DNA from: Watersipora subatra
Lineage: Eukaryota > Bryozoa > Gymnolaemata > Cheilostomatida > Watersiporidae
Assembly (NCBI RefSeq): GCF_963576615.1
Contig: NC_088710.1
Span: forward strand, 4,010,001-4,074,000
Direction of reading: 5' to 3'
Length of the DNA: 64,000 nt
Shown here: piece by piece, positions 32,131-42,880 of the stretch
How the letters are laid out: each line of letters begins with the position of its first letter
Position numbering within the stretch: the first letter of the stretch is position 1
Made by a program: the position numbers and the translations under genes
The notes under the pieces: model-generated
What the model was told of the DNA's origin: nothing
The model's input: only the letters and a program-made list of their open reading frames with translations
Database searches by the model: none

Positions 32131-34451
32131 AAAATCATTTTGAAAAAGTATGCCACAAACCTAAGAGCAACGCTGAGAGTCGGATGAATAGTCTGTTTGT
32201 TGGCTCGGTAAACGCTATCCCAAGCAAACTGAATCTCAAGTCTGGTAAATCTTGGATTTTGTCTATGAATGTAAGTCACAAGCAGAAAGTTTTGGAGATT
32301 CCATTCAAGATTGATACTGGGGCTGAAACAAACTGTATCACCTTAAACACCATCCGCTCTCTGGAAGCTAAACTTTTACCCACTGCTGTGAAACTTTATG
32401 GGTACAACCGTTCGAAAATCAACAACGTTGGTGTGGTACAGCTTACTGTGAACTATAACGGTATCAGCAATGGAGTACACTTCAAAGTAGTTGATGAGAA
32501 CCTGCCCCCAATTTTAGGTCTAAAAACAGCTGAACTTTTTGGATTGATCTGCCGTATAGATAAGGTGACTTGTGATAGCTCAATCTTGGATGAGTTCCCT
32601 GATGCGTTCAATGGTATAGGATGTCTAGAAGGAGAGCATGAGATATGCATCAATGAGAAAGTAGAGCCTGTTGTGCACCATCCTCGTCGTGTTCCTCTGA
32701 GCATGAAGGATAGAGTGAAGAACAAACTGGATAGTATGGAAGCTTCTGGGGTTATTTCAAAAGTTGACAAACCAACGAACTGGGTCAGCAGCATGGTATG
32801 TGTAGAGAAGAAAGATGGTTCTGTGAGAATATGCTTGGATCCAAAAGATCTAAACAAAGCTGTAAAGTGTGAACACCACAGAATACCAACACTGGAGGAT
32901 ATTGCTTTCCGGTTTAATGGAATGCGGCATTACACTATTATGGACATGAAACATGGATACTGGCATGTGGCACTCACAAAAGAGAGTAGTCTGCTGACTA
33001 CTTTCAACACCCCATTTGGCCGGTACTGCTTTAACAGGCTGCCATTTGGGCTCCATTCAAGTGCTGAGGTCTTTGAAAAGAAGGTTGAACAGATATTTGG
33101 AGACTTGCCCGGTGTATCAGTATATTTTGATGACATTATTGTAGCTGGAAAGACACAACAAGAGCATGATAATAATCTCCGTAAGTTACTCGGAAGAGCT
33201 AAAGCAGCCAATGTAAAGTTCAATCGTCAGAAAATCCAATTCAATCAGTCTGAGGTGCGATATCTTGGCCATGTAGTATCGAAAGATGGTTTACAGCCTG
33301 ATCCCGAGAAAGTGACTGCAATCAATGCCATGCCAGATCCTACTGATCGAGAAGGAGTACAGAGATTGATTGGTACCCTAAATTTTCTCAGAGCTTATAT
33401 ACCTAACATGTCAGCCTGCATAGAACCGCTGAGGGTACTATTGAGAACTGATAGCCAATGGACATGGTCAAATGAGCAACAGGAAAGCTTTCGAATTATC
33501 AAACGCCTACTCACGTCTGAACCAGTTTTGCAGTACTTCGATGTAACTAAGGATGCTCATCTGCAGGTTGATGCCCCCAAGAGTGGTCTTGGAGCTGTGT
33601 TGCTACAGGAGGGTAAACCTGTTGCCTATGCATCGAGAAGCCTAACCGAGACTGAGTGCAATTACCCCCAGATCGACAAAAAACTGCTTGCTGTTGTGTT
33701 TGGCTGTGAACGCTTTCACAGCTATCTATATGGACGCAAGGTACATGCACAAACAGATCACAAACCTCTGGTTCATATACTGAATAAACCTCTTCACAAA
33801 GTGTCCCCTAGACTACAGAGATTATTACTGAGGCTTCATCGATACAATGTATCTGAGCTGACCTATGTTCCAGGGAAATACCTTTATATTGCTGACACGC
33901 TGTCGCGTGCTCATCTCCAAAGAATTACTAACGATCAAGCTGAACTTGAGAAGGAGATTGTAATGGTTCACAGCTTGGAAGCCGATTCTGGTACAATTGA
34001 CACTATGAGGCATGCTTATGCTGAAGATGATGCAATGCCACTGTTAAGGACTGCCCTAAAGGATGGCTGGAACTGGGTAGTGCGAAGTCAGGCTCCGACA
34101 CTTCTACAGCCTTATTGGAACAGAAGAGCTGATATATATGATCTAGATGGCTTTCTCTACTTTGAAGAACGCCTGATTGTGCCCAGCTCACTGAGAAAAG
34201 CAATGTTAAAATCTCTTCATGCTGGACACCTGGGCATTGAGAAGTGCCGGGAGCGTGCTAAAAAGTCATTCTTCTGGCCTGGAATATCTGCTGATATAAA
34301 AAATGAGATTATGGGCTGTCACATTTGTGCAAGATTTGCTAGACGCCAACAGAAAGAGCCACTCATGTCGCATGAGGTACCTAGCCTTCCTTGGAAAAAG
34401 GTTGCTATGGACATAATGGAGTATAAAAGCAGACTATCTGGTACTTGTTGA
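32091..34451 (+). CDS. Gypsy-1 pol: protease, reverse transcriptase, RNase H, integrase start
   Basis: In order: zinc knuckle CNNCGIKNHFEKVC, aspartic protease IDTGAETN, RT with LPFGLHSSAEVFEKKV and the catalytic YFDD, RNase H with TDHKPL and VPGKYLYIADTLSR, integrase zinc-binding region LHAGHLGIEKCRERA with GCHICARF, and the first catalytic Asp in VAMDIMEY. The frame ends at a shift near 34425; the continuing integrase frame resumes at about 34430. RNase H has QIDKKLL where QIEKELL is usual. Confidence 0.93.
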   Translation: MPCLWETCNNCGIKNHFEKVCHKPKSNAESRMNSLFVGSVNAIPSKLNLKSGKSWILSMNVSHKQKVLEIPFKIDTGAETNCITLNTIRSLEAKLLPTAVKLYGYNRSKINNVGVVQLTVNYNGISNGVHFKVVDENLPPILGLKTAELFGLICRIDKVTCDSSILDEFPDAFNGIGCLEGEHEICINEKVEPVVHHPRRVPLSMKDRVKNKLDSMEASGVISKVDKPTNWVSSMVCVEKKDGSVRICLDPKDLNKAVKCEHHRIPTLEDIAFRFNGMRHYTIMDMKHGYWHVALTKESSLLTTFNTPFGRYCFNRLPFGLHSSAEVFEKKVEQIFGDLPGVSVYFDDIIVAGKTQQEHDNNLRKLLGRAKAANVKFNRQKIQFNQSEVRYLGHVVSKDGLQPDPEKVTAINAMPDPTDREGVQRLIGTLNFLRAYIPNMSACIEPLRVLLRTDSQWTWSNEQQESFRIIKRLLTSEPVLQYFDVTKDAHLQVDAPKSGLGAVLLQEGKPVAYASRSLTETECNYPQIDKKLLAVVFGCERFHSYLYGRKVHAQTDHKPLVHILNKPLHKVSPRLQRLLLRLHRYNVSELTYVPGKYLYIADTLSRAHLQRITNDQAELEKEIVMVHSLEADSGTIDTMRHAYAEDDAMPLLRTALKDGWNWVVRSQAPTLLQPYWNRRADIYDLDGFLYFEERLIVPSSLRKAMLKSLHAGHLGIEKCRERAKKSFFWPGISADIKNEIMGCHICARFARRQQKEPLMSHEVPSLPWKKVAMDIMEYKSRLSGTC

Positions 34452-35310
34452 CTGCTACTCTCACTTCCCTGAGCTGAGACTACTCAAGAAGAAGACTGCC
34501 GAGGATGTGGTACTAGCACTAAAATCTGTGTTTGCTGTACATGGTGTACCTGTATCAATCTTGGCTGTCAACATGCCTTTCAGCAGTCGAATCATGCAAA
34601 GGTTTGCATCCGAATGGTCCTTCACCATTGTCACCTCAAGTCCTCACTATCCGAAGTCCAATGGGATGGCTGAGCATTATGTGCAGACAATGAAAAACTT
34701 TTTAAAGAAGTGTGAAGCAGAGGGGGAGGATGTATACCGGTCACTACTGAAATATCGAGAATCGCCAGTGACAGGATGTTCACTCAGTCCGGCAGAAATG
34801 TTGTTTAACAGATCAATAAGAAGGGACCTACCAATCACAACTGAGCTACTCAAACCCTTACTTGTTGAACCAGCTAAGGCTTTGGCTGCTAACCAAGAAA
34901 TGAGAAAGGCATATTATGATCGCCAGGCATGGACTCTAACTGAACTGCAACCTGGTGCCTCTGCTCTCATATGGACTGATGCAGAAAAAGAATGGTCCCC
35001 GGGTGTAATCATAGAGCATCATGACTCTCCCAGGTCTTATCTTGTAGATACTGGCCACTCCATAGTTCGGAGAAACCGTGTTCACTTGAAACCTGATCAT
35101 GCTCGCATGACTACAGTTCCTGCTAGGAATGCTGATGCACAGTATTTTCCCACAGATAACAGTGATGTTGAAGGCTCCTGCCAAACCACACCTGAAATGC
35201 TGCCTCAACCCCCAGCATCTCTCAGAAGTCCTGCCTCTGTTTCTGAGCGTCAGCCTCGAGCTAATCGCGGAGTCCTTCCATCTAGGTACAAGGACTTCTA
35301 CATGGAGTAG
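34425..35310 (+). pseudogene. Gypsy-1 integrase, C-terminal part
   Basis: Same integrase after a one-base frameshift. Has SSPHYPKSNGMAEHY with the catalytic Glu, but the second catalytic Asp is missing: the usual DNG motif reads VNM here. The C-terminal chromo/GPY-like tail ends SRYKDFYME. Two independent lesions mark the copy as inactive. Confidence 0.88.
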
Positions 35311-35496
35311 GCGTTTGGCCCACTCCAAGGGAGTCGTCTTTGGCCACTCCTTACCCCTGTAAATAGTTGTTAGCTACTAATCCTTTGTTATCTTTTTAAC
35401 CTATACCTATCAATATGTCCCAAGGCTACAGTTGAACTATTTGATACTCATTTAAGAAAAAATATTCATTCTGTCAATCATGCTTAGGAGGGAAGA

Positions 35497-35754
35497 TGTA
35501 ATGGTATTAATTGAGTGCACGTGACATTTTAATCCTCGTAATTGCGATCTCATGAGACCGCCAAAGACAGCCGCAGTAGAAGCACGCGCATTAGACTAGT
35601 AGACTACAGACACGAACTGGATTGATATTCTGATCACGTTTTAGCAGTTAGTACCCCCTCCCCCTGGCCGGCCAGTCCCTGTCCTTCCGATAAGCTCTGA
35701 CTTTTACAACAATACCGGTACACAGGTAATTTGCCTACGATATATATTGTTACA
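35497..35754 (+). repeat. Gypsy-1 3' LTR
   Basis: 258 bp, TGTAATGG to TTGTTACA, intact, followed by the CCCTC target duplication. It preserves the sequence of the LTR before the nested insertion (GAGACCGCCAAAGACAGCC). Confidence 0.95.
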
Positions 35755-35801
35755 CCCTCTGATGTCTCGAATTGTTCGAGGCAAAAAGCTATTGTGGTAG
35801 A
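35755..35801 (-). mobile_element. 47-bp island of the LINE between the two Gypsy elements
   Basis: On the minus strand it encodes HNSFLPRTIRDI, the conserved C-terminal end motif of CR1/Jockey-type RT ORFs, in frame with NKNIY at 40518 and with the stop at the LINE tail left of 25622. CCCTC and GTAGA at its edges are the two target duplications. Confidence 0.85.
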
Positions 35802-36010
35802 TGTTGTATGAACGTATACTCGGATGTTATCAGATTGATATATTTGTATTGCCAGATAGATACAGAATCATATCAGCTAGTTAGTATGTGCTATTACCCG
35901 ATAAGGTTCAATGTACGTGCCACACAAATACTGAATCTATTAGCAACCGGATGTAACATAAGAAACCACACTAATAATACCATAGGGATAACTCTATGAA
36001 TAATATAACA
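35802..36010 (-). repeat. Gypsy-2 3' LTR
   Basis: 209 bp, TGTTGTATGAACG to AATATAACA on the plus strand, paired with 40304-40512. Confidence 0.95.
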
Positions 36011-36276
36011 TCTCTCTTTGCCTTTCTTTCCGAGAGCAAAATCTCAGTGATATGAATCGCACAAAAAAAAACCGAAGCAAATGAAATGTACTACGCTATA
36101 ACAAGAAACATTTGTAAGCAGCTACACTATTATGCTGAAAATGAGTTGACATAACATGAATAAATGTATCAGAATATACAGCTATAATATCAAGCTAAAA
36201 CAAAGCAATGATTGTCTTATAAATGTATGTAAACAGTGAATGAAAACCACCATGAAGCCGAGATCGAACGTATAGA

Positions 36277-39200
36277 TCACAAGTCGAGTCGTTGCGGCGG
36301 TTTTATGATGCGACCTACTCTAGACTTTATCAGTTTAATGTCAGGCGTGTCGTCATTAGATGAACTTTCGAATTGGGGTGTTTGACAACTACTGTCCATA
36401 GGAACCAAATCCAAACGATTGCGCCGTATTTGGCTGCCTTGTCGATCTTTGACTATGTAGGATCTGGGTGTACCATTTGCCGGTTGAACAATCTCTGCTT
36501 CTCTTTGCATGTCTCGTACCATTACACGGTTCACCTGGAGAGAGAGGGCGCAACTCCACAGAACGGTGATGATTGTTAAAGTTAATTCTACTAGCCTCCC
36601 TTTTGCTCTGTTCTCTATTTTGGAGCTCAGCTTCATCTGGCAGCTTAGACTGCAGCACTAGGGGCAAACTGGGTACAGTAGTTCTCAACTTACGGTTCAT
36701 TAGCAGCTCAGCTGGAGAGTAGCCGTTTTCTAGCGGAGAGGAACGGTAAGCCAACAATGCTAGATATGGGTCTTTCTCTTTCTTTAGCATCGTCTTTACT
36801 GTTTGCACAGCACGCTCAGCAGCACCATTTGCAGGAAAATGTTTCGGTGAACTAGTGGTGTGAACGAAAGCGTAACTTTGAACAAACTTTTTGAATTCTT
36901 CCGAAGCGTATTGTAGCCCATTATCTGATATGAGCATTTCGGGTATGCCATGTCTCGCAAACACACTTTTCATATTTTCTATTATGCAAGCACTGTTTAG
37001 GTGCAACAAAAGTGCAATCTCCACAATTCGTGAGTGGTAATCGACAAGTAGCAAGTACCCCTGGCCCCAAAGTGAAAAAGGTCACTCCCTACACGTTCCC
37101 ATGGCCTGCTTGGAAACTCTGATTGCATGAGTGGCTCTTTGACAACATTCGAATATATACGGCATGTCTGACAATTGCGTACCATCTCTGCTATATGTTG
37201 GCTCATACCAGGCCACCAAACGCACTGCCTAGCGCGTTCCCTACATTTAGTGATACCAAGATGACCTTTGTGGATCTGAGTTAGCGTTTTAAGTCTGATA
37301 GCCATCGGGATAACGATACGGTCCTCATATACCAATAAGTCATCAATGAGGGAAAGCTTAGATCTGTTTTCAAAATATGGGCGAAGTATAGTTTGATCGG
37401 AGCTAAGATAATCGGGCCAAGATGCTTCTACACACAACAGAACTCTAGATAGCACCTCATCAGAACGTTCTAGCTCTTTCAACTGAGCAAGTCTTCCAGT
37501 TGAAGCATGCGACTTCAATGTCTCAACGGCGTATAGCTCAACTTCACTTACGTAATTAACATCTGAAGGTGAGGGCATTGTATTAGAGCGCGACAACGCA
37601 TCAGCTACTATGTTTGACTTCCCGGCAATATGTTCGACACAATATGAGAATCTCAGTAGCCGCATTCTAAATCTTTGCACACGGATACGCAACTTATCAA
37701 GCTCAATATCATTTAGTAGTGGCACTAAAGGTTTGTGATCAGTTTAGACGGTAACGGTAAGCCCTATTATGTGGTCCTTGAACTTTTCACAGGCCCACAA
37801 AACTCCCAAAGCCTCTTGCTCAATAGTGGCGTAGCGTTTCTCAGTCTCAGTCAATTAGCGTGACGCTGCACAAACTAGTCTCGTACTTCCATCAGGTTGA
37901 ACTTGTAGCAATGCTGCTCCAAGTCCATTTCTACTAGCATCAGTTTGCACTATTGTTTGGTATGATGGATTGTATGCTGCTAACTCTACCGATTTTGACA
38001 GCTCTGTCTTTATGCCTTGGAAAGACTTCTCCTGCGAATACCCCCAATACCAATCAGTATCTTTACATAACAACTCTCGAAGTGGGCCAGAAAGTTCACC
38101 AAGCAGTGTTGTAAATTTGCTCAACTGGTTGGCAAATTGCACTTTTGTTACACTTTGAGGGCAAGAGAAGTCACGGATGCCTTGAATTGAATCGGGATTA
38201 GCCTTTATTCCACTGGCGGATATGACATGACCAAGAAATTTGATAGTACTCTTCGAGAACTCACACTTGCTACTATTTAATGTCATTCCCGCTTTGCTCA
38301 TTCTTTTAAGTACTTCCCTAACTCTTCTGTCGTGCTCATCGGCAGACTCACCAAATACACAAACATTGTCCATATGCACTATAACGCCATCCAACCCACT
38401 TTTTTAACAGACACAGTTTTAGAGTAGATTTCTGGGCTTGAGGATAATCCAAAGGGAAGTCTGTTGAATGCAAAACGACCGAATGGCGTAAGGAACGTTG
38501 TGAGCAGCTTAGATTTGTCGGACAGAGGGATTTGGTAGAATCCCGAATTTGCATCCAGCTTTGTAAATATAGTACCGTGGCCGAGCTTTGCCAGGCTTCC
38601 TTCTACATGCGACATGGGATACACCTCTCGTTTAACTACTTTGTTCAGTTCGATGTAGTCAACACAGATCCTGACGGCGCTATTGGGCTTCGGTACTACG
38701 ACCATAGGTGCAACCCACTCAGTAGGTTGGTTGACTTCAAAGATCACGCCTTTATTTACCATGTCACAAAGTTCGGCTTTGACTTGATTTAACATAGGGT
38801 ATGGAACAGAACGAGGAGTATGAATAGAGTATGCAGATCTGTGATCTGAACGGAGTTCTATCTCGACTTCATGATGCATTTTGCCTAGCCCTGTAAACAG
38901 AGATTTAAATTCATCTTTGAATCTCAACCCATTTGTAACATCTAAATGATCTACATCACATAACAATTTGATCAACCCTAGCCTAACACAAGCGTCTCTA
39001 CTTAGCAGGGCTTCTGATTGTTTAACCACATACATTCTTTCATTAGCATTTTTGCCTGCTACTGACAATTTAGCATCAAAATACCCTAATACATCAATGT
39101 TAGAGTTGCCTGCCTCTAACAGTGTTCTATCAGAAGGTGTCATAGCAATGTTACCACACAGTTGGTTAGGTATAATAGTGACGTCAGCTCCAGAGTCCAG

Positions 39201-39368
39201 CTTAAATCTGACAGGTATCTTTACACCACTCACTTGAACATGTTTAGTCCATGATTTACTACAATGACCAACCTCTACAGCTCCCAAGAACAGCTGGTCA
39301 TCCGAAGGTTCGTCTGCATCTACATCGTTCACAGATCTAGGTTTGGAGAGGCAACATCGGGCATAATG
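36277..39368 (-). pseudogene. Gypsy-2 pol, broken
   Basis: Pieces in transcript order: protease LDSGADVTIIP and RT with LPFGLSSSPEIYSK (38379-39368); RT end where the catalytic box reads HMDN in place of YxDD, then RNase H (37855-38394); stops at about 37857 and 37744; RNase H TDHKPL and integrase HLGITKCRERARQ (36997-37743); integrase core LISDNG (36389-37054); C-terminal tail SRVGRIIKPPQRLDL (36277-36540). Frameshifts lie near 38395, 37055 and 36540. Confidence 0.92.
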
Positions 39369-40178
39369 TTAAACTTTAGAACATTTATTACAGGATACCT
39401 CTGCTGTGGGGCATTTACCTTGAGTGTGAGTTTTATATCCACACCGTTTACACTTGCTACTGCTATCATAGCTGCTGGCAGCAGTGCGTATCTTCGATTT
39501 ACCACCACCATTTGGTTTTTGTCTACCACGAGCGTTTACTGCATCAGTGGCTGCGGTTTTTCTGTCCTTGATACTACCATCAAAGTTTCTATCGGTACCA
39601 CAACTGCTACTAGCCAGTAGATCTGCAGCTGCCGATCTATTATTAACACTTAGCTCTTTGATATTTTTATCAACCTGCTCCGCTTGGCGTGCCATGTTTA
39701 TAGCTACGTCTTCGGTTAGCGCTGTAACATCCATCTTTTGCATCTCTCTACTGACAGCTGTGTCTAAGATGTCTACAACTATCCTGTCACGCATCTGTTC
39801 GGATCGCTTATCACCAAACTCACACCTCCCTGCTATGTCATTTAGAGCCCTTACGTACTGCTCTACTGTTTCTCCTGGCATTTGATCTCTACGGAAAAAC
39901 TTTGCCCTCTCGAAGATAACATACTTCCTTGGGGAGAAGTATTTGTCAAAAGCCTCCTTGACTTTGTCATATTTCTTTCTATCGTCAGCGTTAAGTGTGA
40001 AACTGTTCATTATACTCTCACTGTCATTCCCCATGGTATAAAGAAGACAATTCACTTGGTACGCTTCAGCTTCTTCATCTGTCTTAGAAATTACTCTATA
40101 TCTCTCCCACCTACTACTCCACTCCAGCCACTTCTCTGGCACGAAATCAAACTCTTTCGGTGGTAGAAACTTGGCCAT
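39369..40178 (-). CDS. Gypsy-2 gag
   Basis: 269 codons from MAKFLPPKEF. Gag core FDKYFSPRKYVIFERAKF and GETVEQYVRAL, then zinc knuckle CKRCGYKTHTQGKC and the start of a second, CNKCSKV, where an in-frame TAA interrupts it. The same frame continues HYARCC and into protease, so a single stop separates gag from pol. Confidence 0.9.
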   Translation of the reverse strand: MAKFLPPKEFDFVPEKWLEWSSRWERYRVISKTDEEAEAYQVNCLLYTMGNDSESIMNSFTLNADDRKKYDKVKEAFDKYFSPRKYVIFERAKFFRRDQMPGETVEQYVRALNDIAGRCEFGDKRSEQMRDRIVVDILDTAVSREMQKMDVTALTEDVAINMARQAEQVDKNIKELSVNNRSAAADLLASSSCGTDRNFDGSIKDRKTAATDAVNARGRQKPNGGGKSKIRTAASSYDSSSKCKRCGYKTHTQGKCPTAEVSCNKCSKV

Positions 40179-40303
40179 TATTATTATAACGATAACGACA
40201 GTCAACTGACAATCCACACTTCAATAACGTCTTAGCAGTCCTAATTGTAAACGATATGTCACCACCGAGAGCAACCAGACTCATAATTTTGTACTGGCCA
40301 CCA

Positions 40304-40512
40304 TGTTGTATGAACGTATACTCGGATGTTATCAGATTGATATATTTGTAATGCCAGATAGATACAGAATCACATCAGCTAATTAGTACGTGCTGTTACC
40401 CGATAAGGTTCAATGTACGTGCCACGCAAATACTGAATCTATTAGCAACCGGTTGTAACATAAGCAACTACACTAATAATACCATAGGGATAACTCTATG
40501 AATAATATAACA
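40304..40512 (-). repeat. Gypsy-2 5' LTR
   Basis: 209-bp copy of 35802-36010, bordered inside by CCACCA (complement of the TGGTGG primer site) and outside by GTAGA. Confidence 0.95.
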
Positions 40513-42880
40513 GTAGATATTTTTGTTTATTGTTACAGAGTTAAGTTCACCTCTGGAGGCTCTTCTTGTTGTTATTGTCATATTTTCTCTGTATTGGTTG
40601 ATTTCATCAATGATATACAGTGGGGGGCTGTATATCATTGATTTCATCGTATGCTTCAGAGAGGGAATGGTGTTTTTCTTCATTCTGAAGAATTCTAATG
40701 AGCAGACCGAGTCAGTGGCTTGTTCACCTGTCTTCCAGTGATTTTATACCTAGCTGGTTTCTTGCTTCTGAAACACTTTCCCCTCGCCCTCTCATTTTAT
40801 TTATGAACCGTATAGCATCATTTTGTACTAGCTCTATGCATTGGATTGTGTTTTTATTGGTTGGGTCCCAGACTGCATCTGCATATTCTAGAATTGGTCT
40901 ACATAGACTTGTGTATGCGAGCAGTTTAGTCTTCTTTGGGGCGCTATACATCAGATGTTTAATGCCTCCCAGTATCTTCCTCGATTTACTACAATTGCTC
41001 TTTATCTGTTGATCAAATTTCAGATCCGACTGGATGATCACATCTAGATATTGTTCTGTTCAGACAAGAGGCGAGTTTCCTAGGTTATACGTAAACTGCT
41101 GGCTTATTGTACCAAAGCATATTGCTTGGCACTTTTTTCCATTGGATGGCATTTTCCATTTTTTTGACCAGTTGTACACTTCGTTAATGTTATTTTGGAA
41201 TATTTTGGTATCCCCTGAACTATTAAATACTTAATAAATTAGTGTGTCATCAGCATAAAGGCTAACATTGCAGAATAAACTCTCGGGTAGATCGTTAATG
41301 TAGCATAGGAAAAGGGTAGGTCCCAGTACCGAGCCCTGTGGGACTCCAGATGTTACAGCACATTTCTGAGAACTCTTTCCGTTGAGTAATACAGATTGTT
41401 GCCTGTCAGATAGGAAGTCGTGGATCCAGTTAATGAGCTGTGTGTTTATCCCCGGTATACTTTGTACTTTTTTCAAGGAGCAGTAGATGTGGAGCTTTGT
41501 CAAAAGCCTTTTTGAAATCCATGATGATGGCATGAGTGGTATGGCCATCGTCTACTGCTTTTGACAGTATGTTGTATGTGGCACAGAGCTGAGTTTGACA
41601 GGACACTCCCCTCCTAAAACCATGTTGTCGGTGATGAAGTACATCATCAAGTGTCTTGTTTAGATAATGCAACACTATGTGTTCCATAATTTTACAGGGT
41701 ATGCTTGTGCATGATATTTGCCTATAGTTATTAGGTAACTCTGGGTCTCCCCTTTATGTACAGGGGTTACATTGGCATATGTAACATATGCCAACATATT
41801 GGCACACTATTCAGGAAATTTTCCAGATTTTAGAGAAGCTTTGTAAATCAGTGCTAGTGCTTTTGCAGTGGTTGTCAGGTCTATTAGCATATCAGGTTTC
41901 CTAATTCCATCAGTTCCTGGTTATTTTCCATTTGGCAAGTCGCGTATGAGTTTCGCCACTCCATCAGTTGTTATGTTTAGACTATCCGTTTAAAATCCCT
42001 GGCTAAATAACCATCTTGGAACTGGCTGTGGAAGAAAATGTTCAGTAGCTTAGCACATTGCTCAGGGTCTTCTGTGAGGATATTCTGACCATCCCTAAGT
42101 GTTATCTGGCTAGATCTTTGGTTCTTGTCTTCACCAAGGAGTTTGAAGAAGGGTTTTGAGTTTCTATTTTTAGTGGTTGATATATTCTATTTGTATAATA
42201 TGGTTTTCGAATAGCGTCTAGCCTCTTTTTAGTTTCTCTTCGTGTTTGTTTGTATTTGAGTCTGTCAAATTCTGTACCAGTGTCCTTAGACCTTATATAT
42301 GCATTTCTTTGTATATATTGAAGTTTTAGTGCCCGCTTGCTGAACCATTCTGGTGTAGATGGGTGTCTTGGTTTTATCTCCCTTATTGGTACATACTGCT
42401 CAATACTTCTGGTTAGATTTTTGGTAAAGATATCCCACATTGGGCCAGGGTCAGTCAATTGAGCAAGTTCCTCATTTGTGTTTTGCATATCTATTTGAAA
42501 TGCTTCCTCGTCTGCTTTCTTGCACTGTTTGATAGTGTGTGGTCTAGGGAGAGCAGATATGATTTCTTGTTGAAGATACACAGTGATAAAAGAGTGATCA
42601 CTTAGTTCTGGTGCTACAACTTCAGTATTACGAATGTAGGTTGGTGATTGGTACACACTAAATCTAGAGTATTACCTAGTACATCTGTAGGACCAGTTAT
42701 TAATTGTTTTATCCCGTGGCTGTGTAACACGATAAGCATTTTGTAATATATTCAAAGTGTTTTTTATTGTAAAGAGTTATGTAAACATCCGTGTTGTCTT
42801 CGACTACTAAATCCTTCGTTATAAATGTCAATGCTACATCAGGCCAGTCACTCTCTAGTTCGCCTTGCTGCGCAAATAAA
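40513..42880 (-). mobile_element. CR1/Jockey-type LINE, 5'-truncated and decayed
   Basis: Minus-strand order: end of the endonuclease (TDVLGNTLDLVCTN, PELSDHSF at 42600-42690), linker (42102-42656), RT with [41 protein letters not shown] and YADDTLIY (41231-41687), then the thumb and tail LCRPILEYADAVWDP and IELVQNDAIRFI (40724-41041) and TRRASRGELN..NKNIY (40518-40600). Several frameshifts and stops. The ORF end lies beyond the Gypsy insertions at 35755-35801 and left of 25622. The 5' end near 42880 is approximate. Confidence 0.87.

Larger units (their letters stand above)
25622..35754 (+). mobile_element. Gypsy LTR retrotransposon 1, with 5' LTR interrupted
   Basis: TG..CA-bounded LTRs of 258 bp flank gag-pol. 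The target duplication CCCTC lies at 25617-25621 and 35755-35759. The 5' LTR is in two parts (25622-25686 and 31064/31068-31260) because of a 5.4-kb insertion. By eye the LTRs differ at about 5 of 258 positions, so this is a fairly recent insertion. A primer-binding-site-like TGGTGGCAGCTGG starts at 31261, and a polypurine tract AGGAGGGAAGA ends at 35496. The integrase has a frameshift and a lost catalytic Asp, so this copy is defective. Confidence 0.95.
35802..40512 (-). mobile_element. Gypsy LTR retrotransposon 2 (minus strand), decayed
   Basis: 4711 bp with 209-bp LTRs (35802-36010 and 40304-40512), TG..CA ends and target duplication GTAGA (35797-35801, 40513-40517). The primer-binding-like TGGTGGCCAGTACAAAA adjoins the right LTR, and a polypurine tract (plus-strand TCTCTCTTTGCCTTTCTTT) adjoins the left one. 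The LTRs differ at about 9 of 209 sites, so it is older than Gypsy-1. gag-pol has several stops and frameshifts. Confidence 0.95.

Noticed and set aside
33547..34203. Minus-strand ORFs opposite Gypsy-1 pol
   Set aside because: Shadows of the conserved pol frame.
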